The position numbers and the translations under genes were made by a program. The notes beneath the pieces were generated by a model, which was given only the letters and a program-made list of their open reading frames with translations, did no database searches and was not told the DNA's origin. Shown here piece after piece: positions 34,611 to 42,605 of a stretch of 64,000 nt of DNA; the stretch's first letter is position 1; every line of letters starts with the position of its first letter. The stretch spans positions 62,001 through 126,000 of the forward strand of contig NZ_MPSZ01000002.1 of NCBI RefSeq assembly GCF_001939065.1. The letters are read 5' to 3'. The DNA is from Exiguobacterium indicum HHS 31. GTDB lineage: Bacteria; Bacillota; Bacilli; Exiguobacteriales; Exiguobacteriaceae.

Positions 34611-35459
34611 ATGATGTATATCTCATTTATTTTGTTAGGAGCAACCATCGGCATACTCTCCGGCTTTTTCGGAATCGGTGGCGGCATCATCCTGACCCCA
34701 CTTTTATTGATTCTCGGCTATGAAGCCAGTACCGCGATCGTCCTCAGTCTGTTGCTGACACTCGGATCGACTGTGACCGGCACGCTTTCACATCTTCGAT
34801 TAAAAACATTCCGTTTTCGTGATGCCGGGATCATTGGTCTGTCTGGCATCATCGGTTCTGCGTTGATCACACCAGTCGTCTTTTGGCTCGAGCGTCATGC
34901 TGGTGCTGATGTCGTCTTATCAAGTCTCTACATTGTCTTACTGATTGGTTTTTCGATTCAATTCCTTCGTCCCCGTTCAAAGGAACGTCCGTCTTTTCCG
35001 GTCCATGATGCTTCGATCGTAAAGCTCGCCGTCATCGGACTTGCTGCCGGAATTCTCTCGTCGTTGATGGGTGTCAGCGGTGGATTCTTGTTGACGCCTC
35101 TCTTGCTCGCCTGGGTTCGCTTTCCGCTCAAACAAGCAATCGGAACGAGCATCGCCTCTGCGACATTGATTGTTCTTGGAGGCGTGACGAGTTATGTTGC
35201 TTCCGGAACCAGTGCTCCGTTATCACTCGGGATTGTTTTAATCATCGGTGCGTTCATCGGCTCACCACTCGGTGCTTCACTCTTGCACCGCTTCAATGAA
35301 CCGTTCGTTCAAAAGACGTTAGGAATCTTTTATGGTGTCGTCGCCTTAAGCGTCATCGTCAAAGTATTCGGTCTTCCTTATCTGTCACTCGTGTTACTCG
35401 CTTTATTCACACTCAGCCTGTTAAGTATCTTCGGTTACCGAATTCTTAAAACGGTCTAA
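34611..35459 (+). CDS. TSUP-family (TauE/SafE) sulfite/anion exporter
   Basis: 282 residues with about eight membrane segments and two internal repeats, each opening with a glycine-rich motif: GILSGFFGIGGGIILTPLLL and GILSSLMGVSGGFLLTPLLL. This is the hallmark of TSUP exporters. Start at 34611 with AGAAGGA upstream (the frame to 34557 lacks a site). Divergent from LysR and beside the persulfide operon, whose dioxygenase would make sulfite, so sulfite export is the likely role (as with yrkJ in B. subtilis). Confidence 0.9.
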   Translation: MMYISFILLGATIGILSGFFGIGGGIILTPLLLILGYEASTAIVLSLLLTLGSTVTGTLSHLRLKTFRFRDAGIIGLSGIIGSALITPVVFWLERHAGADVVLSSLYIVLLIGFSIQFLRPRSKERPSFPVHDASIVKLAVIGLAAGILSSLMGVSGGFLLTPLLLAWVRFPLKQAIGTSIASATLIVLGGVTSYVASGTSAPLSLGIVLIIGAFIGSPLGASLLHRFNEPFVQKTLGIFYGVVALSVIVKVFGLPYLSLVLLALFTLSLLSIFGYRILKTV

Positions 35460-35462
35460 ATG

Positions 35463-35494
35463 AAAAAGCAGCTGACGATGTGTCAGCTGCTTTT
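35463..35494. terminator. Bidirectional terminator (TSUP / YihY-type gene)
   Basis: AAAAGCAGCTGAC pairs perfectly with GTCAGCTGCTTTT around GATGT, between convergent genes. Confidence 0.88.
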
Positions 35495-35509
35495 GTGCGT
35501 GCTCGATCG

Positions 35510-36367
35510 TTAACGCACGCTTTCTTCTTTGATTTTTTGTGGTTTCATGATTTTTGCCTCTTTTTTCTGACGCATGCGTTCCGCATTCATCAATCCCCCT
35601 AACATCAAGACGACAGCAGATAAATAGAACCATGTCATCAAGACGATGATTCCGGCAAGCTGACCGTAAAGACGATCGTAACTCCCGAACTCAGCATAGT
35701 AAGAGAAGAATTCCGAAACGACTTGCCAAGCGATCGTCGCAAAAATGGCTCCAGGGAGTACTTGACGAACCGTTAGTCGGACACTCGGTAAAATCCGATA
35801 CAATAAGATGAAAAAGACAAGTAAGAACAACGTCCCGAGTCCCCAGCGGAATAAGAACCAGATCCATGAATAATTCGTCACGAAATCAGCGACGATTGCA
35901 AAGTGGTTGATGAAACGCCGTGTTAACTTTTCTGAAATCGGAACGATCAATGAAATCGGTAAGATGATCATCATCCCGATCGTAAAGGCGAAGTCTTGCA
36001 ACAGTCCGCGCCAGAATGGCGCTTTTCGTGTCACTTCGAGCGCATCGTTCAGCGAGCGGACAAGTGACTGGACCGACATCGAAGCAAGCCAAAAGGCGGC
36101 GAGAAAACTGATCGAGGCAAGTTTGAAGCCACCTTGATCAAAGATTCCAACGACGTTTCGCTGAATCAAGTCGTACGTTTCTGCCGGAGCAAACGGTCGA
36201 ATTAAATCCAGCACGTTATCGGACGTAAACGGTAAGAACGAGACGATCCCAACTACGAATAATAAGAACGGGAATAAGGACAACATCAGATAATAGGCGA
36301 GCTGAGCCGATTTATCAAAAAAGGCTTCACCAAAAAAACGGGCAAATACAGGTTTGATTAAAGACAT
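35510..36367 (-). CDS. YihY/BrkB-family membrane protein
   Basis: 285 residues with six membrane segments and the family landmarks FFGEAFFDKSAQLAYYLMLSLFPF (start) and LPGAIFATIAWQVVSEFFSYY (late). The family was once called tRNA ribonuclease BN by mistake; its function is not known. A charged C-terminal tail (RQKKEAKIMKPQKIKEE) faces the cytosol. Monocistronic. Confidence 0.9.
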   Translation of the reverse strand: MSLIKPVFARFFGEAFFDKSAQLAYYLMLSLFPFLLFVVGIVSFLPFTSDNVLDLIRPFAPAETYDLIQRNVVGIFDQGGFKLASISFLAAFWLASMSVQSLVRSLNDALEVTRKAPFWRGLLQDFAFTIGMMIILPISLIVPISEKLTRRFINHFAIVADFVTNYSWIWFLFRWGLGTLFLLVFFILLYRILPSVRLTVRQVLPGAIFATIAWQVVSEFFSYYAEFGSYDRLYGQLAGIIVLMTWFYLSAVVLMLGGLMNAERMRQKKEAKIMKPQKIKEESVR

Positions 36368-36476
36368 ACAAATTTCCTCACTTTCAACTAATTCTCTACA
36401 CTATCCCCCATTTCATACCTCCTTTAAACTTTTGGAAGTCTTTTGAACTTATAACAACCTTATACATCATTCAAGT

Positions 36477-36506
36477 TTGGCGCTTCGGTTCTGCGCGGGG
36501 TACACT
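36477..36506 (+). promoter_or_regulatory. Candidate promoter of nos
   Basis: TTGGCG (36477-36482), 18-bp GC-rich spacer, TACACT (36501-36506), about 50 bases before the nos start codon. Four of six bases match at each box; tentative. The rest of the 187-base intergenic gap shows nothing else I can support. Confidence 0.35.
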
Positions 36507-36554
36507 AGGAACAGAGATTGTATCGTGCTTGTTTTTTAGAAAGGATTTCGATTC

Positions 36555-37649
36555 GTGTACTCACTCATTCAAACCGAAGCAGAACGCTTCTTTACTTCTT
36601 ATATAGAGCAATACCCCGAAATGGCCGGACGTCAGCAAGAAGTCATCCGTTCGATTGAAACAACAGGAACGTACGAACAGACGGCTTCCGAGCTAGCGTT
36701 CGGTGCCAAGCTCGCTTGGCGGAACAGTAACCGATGTGTCGGACGTCTCTTTTGGGAACAACTCCATGTCTTTGACGCGCGGGATGCGTTGACCGTTGAA
36801 GCGGTCCGCGACGCGTTATTTGAGCATATCCGGTTCGCGACGAACGAGGGACGAATTCGCTCAACGATCACGATTTTCCATCCGACACGTGTCCGGCTGC
36901 ATAATCACCAACTGATCCGCTACGCTGGTTATGAGACCGCAACAGGAATCATCGGTGATCCGGCTTCGATCCAACTGACGCGACAATGTGAAGCACTTGG
37001 CTGGACCGGAGCGCGTACACCCTTTGATATCCTGCCCCTCTTGATTGAACTCGATGGACAAGTCAGCCTTCATCCGATTCCAGATGAGCTCGTGCTCGAA
37101 GTCAGCATCACACATCCTGACTATGATCTGTTCGGTGGTCGCGAAGTCCGCTGGTATGCCGTGCCGATGATTGCCGACATGCAGCTCGAGATCGGTGGCA
37201 TCGTCTATCCGTGTGCCCCGTTCAACGGATGGTACATGGGAACAGAAATCGGTGCTCGTAACCTCGCTGATACGGATCGTTACGATCTGTTACCGCTCGT
37301 CGCGACACATCTCGGTCTGAATACCTCACGTGAACGATCGTTTTGGAAAGACCGAGCGCTCGTCGAACTGAACGTTGCCGTACTCGAATCGTTCGAACGT
37401 GCCGGTGTGACGATCGTCGATCACCATACGGCTGCCAAACAGTTCGCTCGTTTTGAAAAAAATGAAGCCGCGTGTGGTCGTGATGTCACCGGGGAATGGT
37501 CCTGGCTCGTGCCACCGATGAGTGGGGCAACGACGCATATGTTCCATAAGGATTACGACTCGGAAATCAAACGACCGAACTTCTTTCCAAAATCAACACA
37601 GACGGCACCTGTAACCGGCTGTCCGTTTCACCAAGGAGCATTGAAATGA
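36555..37649 (+). CDS. nos: Bacterial nitric oxide synthase, oxygenase domain
   Basis: 364 residues, the size of Bacillus and Staphylococcus NOS oxygenase, without the reductase half of animal NOS. The heme thiolate is C61 in WRNSNRCVGRLFWE. The substrate Glu region is in NGWYMGTEIGARNL and the pterin-pocket region is MFHKDYDSEIKRPNFF. It makes NO from arginine using borrowed flavodoxin-type reductants; bacterial NO protects against oxidative stress and antibiotics. Starts with GTG at 36555 after AAAGGA. The last four bases (ATGA) overlap the start of a Nudix gene, so the two are co-translated. Confidence 0.95.
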   Translation: MYSLIQTEAERFFTSYIEQYPEMAGRQQEVIRSIETTGTYEQTASELAFGAKLAWRNSNRCVGRLFWEQLHVFDARDALTVEAVRDALFEHIRFATNEGRIRSTITIFHPTRVRLHNHQLIRYAGYETATGIIGDPASIQLTRQCEALGWTGARTPFDILPLLIELDGQVSLHPIPDELVLEVSITHPDYDLFGGREVRWYAVPMIADMQLEIGGIVYPCAPFNGWYMGTEIGARNLADTDRYDLLPLVATHLGLNTSRERSFWKDRALVELNVAVLESFERAGVTIVDHHTAAKQFARFEKNEAACGRDVTGEWSWLVPPMSGATTHMFHKDYDSEIKRPNFFPKSTQTAPVTGCPFHQGALK

Positions 37650-38092
37650 ATTATGTCGAACAGTTACGTCAAAAAATCGGTCATGACCCAGTCATTCTCG
37701 TCGGTTCCGTCGTCCTCGTCGTACAAAATGAACACATTTTGCTCGAACAACGAAACGAAACACAAGCCCGCTTTGGTTTACCCGGAGGATTGATGGAATG
37801 GGCGGAATCACCGGAAGAGACCGCGCGTCGGGAACTCGCGGAAGAGACGGGATTAGAAGTGGAACGATTAACGTTACTTGATGTCTACTCCGGTCCGCAA
37901 TACGTGACGACCTTAGCGAACGGAGACGTGTTTCAAAGCGTCACCCTCGCCTATATTGGTGAACATCCGATCGGAACGTTAAAACAAAGTGATGAAAGTA
38001 TCAAGCTTCAGTTCGTCCCGCTTGATGACTTACCGAATCACTTGGTCGGTTCTCACGCTCGAATGATTGAAGACTACAAAAACCGCCGCTAA
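37646..38092 (+). CDS. Nudix hydrolase
   Basis: 148 residues with a complete Nudix box near residues 49-71: the pattern G-x5-E-x7-R-E-x2-E-E-x-G is seen in GGLMEWAESPEETARRELAEETG. Hydrolyses a nucleoside diphosphate linked to another moiety; the substrate is not readable. Coupled to nos through a four-base overlap, suggesting a joint oxidative-stress role such as sanitising oxidised nucleotides (inference). Confidence 0.92.
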   Translation: MNYVEQLRQKIGHDPVILVGSVVLVVQNEHILLEQRNETQARFGLPGGLMEWAESPEETARRELAEETGLEVERLTLLDVYSGPQYVTTLANGDVFQSVTLAYIGEHPIGTLKQSDESIKLQFVPLDDLPNHLVGSHARMIEDYKNRR

Positions 38093-38114
38093 ATGAATAG
38101 CAGCGGTTTTTGTT
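38077..38114. terminator. Terminator after nos-nudix
   Basis: AAAACCGC/GCGGTTTT stem with an inner GCT/AGC pair, then TTTT; reachable from both convergent genes. Confidence 0.75.
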
Positions 38115-38893
38115 TATAGCGACTGACGCATGATGTATTGTTTCAAATCCCGCTGAGTCCACCCTTCAGAACGTAACGCCTCCCAAACCTGCACATCTGT
38201 TGATTGATAATGGTAGGTCGTTCCCGGTAAACGACGGACGACTTCTGTCGCATGTCGTGCTTTTTGTTCTGCTGGACCTACGACTGACAAGAGAGATGAT
38301 CCGGCTACTGCCACTACACTTGCTTCTAATTGGTAATAATCCGTTTGTAATTGCTGCATGACATAAGGATCTTGCTGCCAGATGTATTCTCCTTGTCCAT
38401 GGTATTGTTTTAAAAACTCCACTTCTTCGATCGTCGGCAGAGCGACCTCTTGACGTTCATCTGTTAAATGAAAATAACCGATTTCTCCAACAATCGTGTA
38501 GTGAAGCGATTCATACAAGCGAATCGCTGGGTCGTTCCCTTGAATGACTTCAAGCATCAGACCATCCATTCCGATTTCTTTAGCATGGCTCAGTTGTGCT
38601 TGATACAAGGCTTTTGCGATCCCAAGACGACGATACTGTGGTGAAATCCCCAGTCCCCCACACCGCATGATGCGTTGACCCTCAATCTCCTTCCAACCGT
38701 TCAGCCAGAGACCGACTGGTATTTCTCCATGATAGGCAACGAATGAATGCTCCAATTGGTTCCCGTCTCGTTCGATGATGCGCTCTTGGAATTCTGCTTC
38801 CGATAAGTGCAGGGGAATCAAATAATCCTGGAACCCATCCTGCATCGCTTTGTATGCTGTATTTACGTCAGGTGAACGTTGAATGTGAATCAT
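38114..38893 (-). CDS. GNAT-family N-acetyltransferase
   Basis: 259 residues. The N-terminal 135 residues are a GNAT domain with the acetyl-CoA loop of motif A in ISPQYRRLGIAKALYQAQL (Q/R-x-x-G-x-A form) and LMLEVIQGNDPAIRLYESLHY after it. The C-terminal ~110 residues are a second, weaker domain without clear motif. Start at 38893 after AAAAGGAGG. Acceptor unknown. Confidence 0.85.
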   Translation of the reverse strand: MIHIQRSPDVNTAYKAMQDGFQDYLIPLHLSEAEFQERIIERDGNQLEHSFVAYHGEIPVGLWLNGWKEIEGQRIMRCGGLGISPQYRRLGIAKALYQAQLSHAKEIGMDGLMLEVIQGNDPAIRLYESLHYTIVGEIGYFHLTDERQEVALPTIEEVEFLKQYHGQGEYIWQQDPYVMQQLQTDYYQLEASVVAVAGSSLLSVVGPAEQKARHATEVVRRLPGTTYHYQSTDVQVWEALRSEGWTQRDLKQYIMRQSL

Positions 38894-38951
38894 CGAAAAA
38901 CCTCCTTTTCCACTGAGCTGTTTCGCTTTCGTTCGCCTCATTTCCTGCATA

Positions 38952-38981
38952 CAAAAACACCCTTGTCACCAAGGGTGTTTA
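38952..38981 (-). terminator. Terminator after the amino-acid permease
   Basis: AACACCCTT/AAGGGTGTT stem, followed by TTTTTG on the minus strand. Confidence 0.85.
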
Positions 38982-38987
38982 GTCGAT

Positions 38988-40376
38988 TCATTGATGGAGT
39001 TTCGAACGCTTGCGTCCATATCCGAAGTACAACAGTAATCCAATGGCTGTCCAGATAAAGAAGGCAATCCACGTGAATGGTTGTAAGTTGAACATAAGCA
39101 TGATACAAGCAAGGACCGACAAGATTGGTAAGACTGGGACGAACGGAACCTTGAAAGCACGCTTCAAATCAGGACGCGTCCGGCGTAAGACGATGACCGC
39201 GATCGAGATGAGCGAGAAGGCTGCCAGTGTTCCGATGTTGATCAGTTCAGCAAGTGTACCAAGCGGCACGAATCCAGCGATTAAACCAGCAATCGTTCCG
39301 AGAATCCAAGTTGCTTTCACTGGTGTGTGCGACTTTTCGTTGACGTCTGAGAAGACTTTCGGTAATAATCCGTCACGGCTCATCGCGAACAAGAGACGGA
39401 CAAGACCAAATGTCATGACAAGGATGACCGTCGTCATACCAACGATGGCTCCTAAATCGACGAATCCAGCGACCCAGTCTTGACCTGCCACTTTTAAGGC
39501 AAGGGATACTGGGCTATCAACACCTTCAAACTGTTTGAATGGAACAATTCCGACCATGATGGCAGAGACGACGACGTATAAAACGGTAACGATCGCAAGC
39601 GACCCTAGAATCCCAACCGGTAAGTTACGTCCCGGGTTTTTGACTTCTTCTGCTGCCGATGTAACGGCATCGAATCCAAGGTAAGCAAAGAAGGCAATCG
39701 CTGATGCTTGCAGGACACCGCTCATACCGAACGGAGCAAACGGTTTGTAGTTGCCTGGTTCGATGTACCAGATCCCGACGACGATAAACAAGACGACGAC
39801 GGCAACTTTGACGAGTACCATGATGTTATTGACGCGTTTTGTTTCTTTAATCCCAAGCGAAAGTAAGAGCGTGATAACCATCAGAATCAAGAACGCCGGT
39901 AAGTTAAAGAACGTCTCGCTTCCTGGTACAGCACCTGGAGCAGCTGTTAAAGCTGTTGGTAAATGGAGACCAAAGCCTGCTAACAGTGACTGGAAGTACC
40001 CTGACCAGCCGGTTGCAACGGCACTTGAAGCAAGTCCGTATTCTAAAATGAGACACCAGCCGATGATCCAAGCCACGACTTCCCCGATCGTTGCGTATGT
40101 ATACGTATATACACTGCCTGAGACGGGGATCATCGAAGAGAATTCAGCATAACAAAGGGCTGCGAGCGCACAGACGATAGCGGAAATAATGAATGAGATC
40201 GGTAAAGCAGGTCCTGCGTAAAGAGCGCCCGTTCCTGTCAGAACGAAAATTCCTGTCCCGATGATGGCACCGATTCCGAGTAAAATAAGGTCAAACCCTG
40301 ATAAATGACGTGCCAGTTTAGAATGTTGTTTCATGTCCATCATTACACTGACATCTTTCTTGCGAAGCAAACTCAT
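38988..40376 (-). CDS. APC-family amino acid permease (cationic amino acid transporter type, YfnA-like)
   Basis: 462 residues with twelve membrane segments. LLGIGAIIGTGIFVLTG near residues 31-47 is the APC TM1 unwound segment that binds the amino-acid backbone, and FFAYLGFDAVTSAAEEVKNP is the TM6 counterpart. Closest in layout to YfnA and GkApcT. Start at 40376 after GGAGGATG. Monocistronic. Substrate range not readable from sequence. Confidence 0.92.
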   Translation of the reverse strand: MSLLRKKDVSVMMDMKQHSKLARHLSGFDLILLGIGAIIGTGIFVLTGTGALYAGPALPISFIISAIVCALAALCYAEFSSMIPVSGSVYTYTYATIGEVVAWIIGWCLILEYGLASSAVATGWSGYFQSLLAGFGLHLPTALTAAPGAVPGSETFFNLPAFLILMVITLLLSLGIKETKRVNNIMVLVKVAVVVLFIVVGIWYIEPGNYKPFAPFGMSGVLQASAIAFFAYLGFDAVTSAAEEVKNPGRNLPVGILGSLAIVTVLYVVVSAIMVGIVPFKQFEGVDSPVSLALKVAGQDWVAGFVDLGAIVGMTTVILVMTFGLVRLLFAMSRDGLLPKVFSDVNEKSHTPVKATWILGTIAGLIAGFVPLGTLAELINIGTLAAFSLISIAVIVLRRTRPDLKRAFKVPFVPVLPILSVLACIMLMFNLQPFTWIAFFIWTAIGLLLYFGYGRKRSKLHQ

Positions 40377-40546
40377 GTTTCATCCTCCGAACTTTTCTCT
40401 TTTTTCTGAATATTCAAATCATTGAGGTAATTGACTTTCTAATCATAACAAACGATGTCAGGTTCGATAAGTCTTTTTTTCTGTATTTTTTCACAAAGTG
40501 GTCAAACCACTTTTGTGAAAAGACGACAACGCTTTGATGCGTCAAC

Positions 40547-40586
40547 GCAAAAACACCCTTTCCTCTAAAATGAGAGGAAAGGGTGT
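40547..40586 (-). terminator. Terminator after the five-repeat channel-like gene
   Basis: ACACCCTTTCCTCT pairs perfectly with AGAGGAAAGGGTGT across AAAATG, then TTTTTG on the minus strand. The rest of the 217-base gap up to 40376-40593 carries the permease leader and nothing else I can identify. Confidence 0.9.
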
Positions 40587-40593
40587 GATCGTA

Positions 40594-42390
40594 TTACGGG
40601 CGATCGTTTGGATGATCGAGGTTAGGACCTTTATGATCATCTGGATCGATCGGGTAATCATCTTGTTGTGCTAAATCGTTTTCTGGCAATGCACCTTTTG
40701 GTGTACCATGTGTCGTCTCATCCGTTGAAGATGAACGCGCTGAGCGTGGTGCACGATCTGGTGTGACATCATCAGCTGCTTGTGAAGCTGCACCTTTTGC
40801 TGCATCTTTTAAGCTCGGTGATGATGAAGTCGATGCTGACTTACTTGGAAGGTTCGATGTGTCGACTTCCGTGTTCTCTGCTTTCTTTTGCAAACGATCG
40901 AGGTAACGCGACGCATTATCACGTCCACCAAGACCAAAGGCAAGACCGAATGCAAGTGCAAGTGCCCCAAGGATCAAGATAAAGGCTGAGTTGACGATCG
41001 TATCAGCAACACCTAGTTGATCAAGTGCCATGAAGACAGCAAGTGCAAGAATCGCATACTTCGCTACGCTTGAAAGGACTTTTAGTTCAGAGTTGCCGAA
41101 CAAGCTGTCCATCGTACGTTTGACGAGGTTGCTGACGATGATCCCGATTGCGAGAATGATGATCGCTGTCAAGACGCTCGGTAAGAACGCAAGGACGGCA
41201 CGACCGAGGTCGACCATGAAGTCAAGACCAATCAAGTTGAAAGCTTCGACGACGAAGAGAACGACGATGACGATCTCAACGAGTGCACCAACGATTGAAG
41301 CTGGAGACGTAGAAGCTTGGTTTGCATCCCACGTACCGATTTTTAAGTGACGTGTCAGGTTATTGAAACCAAGACGTGATAAGAGATCCGTAACGAATTT
41401 CTTGATGAAACGTCCGACGTAAAGACCGACAAGAATCAGAACGACACCTACGATGATGTTTGGAATCATACCGAGTACATCGTTCAACATGTTGATCGCT
41501 GGTCCTGTGATTCCTTTAATGTTCAATTGATCAAGAGCTGAAATCGTGATTGGAATCAGAATCAAGATGAAGACGACTGTTCCGAGAATCGACGAAAGTG
41601 ATTTCGCATCTTTTTGATCCGTTGATCCAAGGTTGAAGCGAGCTGCAAATTTATCCGTTCCAACAGCATGAAGGAAATTCGTCACGATATCGCGGACGAT
41701 TTTCGCTACGAGGAAACCAACGAAGAAGATGGCTGCCGCAGCAATCAAGCGTGGAATGAATCCAAGGAATGACGATAACAATTGGCTGAACGGTTGTGAG
41801 ACACTCTCAATGTTCAACGCACCGAGTACACCCGGTAGGAATAGAAGCAAGACGAGGTAGAAGACGATCTCCCCTGCTACTTTTGGATAAGCTGAAAGAT
41901 CCGTCTGACCTTGAAGCATTTTGTTCGAACGTACTTTATCGTTCGCCATCAGCTTCGTTCCTGCTTTGACGATGATCATGCGAAGAACGACCGCAATGAC
42001 GTATGCCAAGAGAAGGATAAGGGCTGCTTTCAAGATGTTCGGGATTGCCGCGAGTAATGTACTCATCGTATCCGCAAGTGGTCCAGCAATGATGTTCAGA
42101 TCAAGGATGTTGAAGACCAAGATAAGAACGAAGACCATGAGAACCCAAAAGACGACGGTCCCGATGATTTTTTCAGGTGTCCACTTTTTCTTCTTTGGTG
42201 GCGTACCTTCTTTTTGAGGCGACAACTTGTTGACGACCCCAGACTTCTCTAACGCTTTTTGAACCCCGTTCGCGATCAGCTTGGCAATGAGCCATCCAAT
42301 CAAGAAAATGATGATCGCTCCAAGCAAGTTGCCGAGTGATCCGAGAATGCCGTTCAAGTTCAACGACGTTCCGTTCCAAATGTTATTCAT
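40594..42390 (-). CDS. Mechanosensitive-channel-related protein with five TM-helix repeats
   Basis: 598 residues from the ATG at 42390, nine bases after AAGGAG. Five copies of a helix-pair unit recur at roughly residues 12-55, 105-150, 195-245, 290-345 and 370-420, each with a P/G-rich helix followed by a charged helix (for example IPNIIVGVVLILVGLYVG, LPSVLTAIIILAIGIIV). This is the conserved TM-helix repeat seen in some MscS relatives. No MscS beta domain is visible. After a sixth hydrophobic segment there is a disordered tail (from about 500) rich in Ser, Asp and Pro. Whether it gates ions is not known. Confidence 0.82.
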   Translation of the reverse strand: MNNIWNGTSLNLNGILGSLGNLLGAIIIFLIGWLIAKLIANGVQKALEKSGVVNKLSPQKEGTPPKKKKWTPEKIIGTVVFWVLMVFVLILVFNILDLNIIAGPLADTMSTLLAAIPNILKAALILLLAYVIAVVLRMIIVKAGTKLMANDKVRSNKMLQGQTDLSAYPKVAGEIVFYLVLLLFLPGVLGALNIESVSQPFSQLLSSFLGFIPRLIAAAAIFFVGFLVAKIVRDIVTNFLHAVGTDKFAARFNLGSTDQKDAKSLSSILGTVVFILILIPITISALDQLNIKGITGPAINMLNDVLGMIPNIIVGVVLILVGLYVGRFIKKFVTDLLSRLGFNNLTRHLKIGTWDANQASTSPASIVGALVEIVIVVLFVVEAFNLIGLDFMVDLGRAVLAFLPSVLTAIIILAIGIIVSNLVKRTMDSLFGNSELKVLSSVAKYAILALAVFMALDQLGVADTIVNSAFILILGALALAFGLAFGLGGRDNASRYLDRLQKKAENTEVDTSNLPSKSASTSSSPSLKDAAKGAASQAADDVTPDRAPRSARSSSTDETTHGTPKGALPENDLAQQDDYPIDPDDHKGPNLDHPNDRP

Positions 42391-42566
42391 CCTGCCACAC
42401 TCCTTCACCTAAATAAAATTATATATTTCTGACACTTCTTTAATTTCCCCAGCTAAAGGATTTATTAAACCCGTGTCCGTACCAGAATGTGGCGTTTTTT
42501 GTTTTCAATACAAAAAATGGGATGTTTGCTATATGTGAGGATACACTGCTACAATAATCATTTCGT

Positions 42567-42599
42567 AAAAAAGCAGTATCGTCTAAATGACGACACTGC
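42567..42599 (-). terminator. Terminator after the ABC exporter operon
   Basis: GCAGTgTCGTC / GACGAtACTGC stem followed by TTTTTT on the minus strand, just past the stop of the 618-aa gene. Confidence 0.85.
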
Positions 42600-42605
42600 C
42601 TTATA

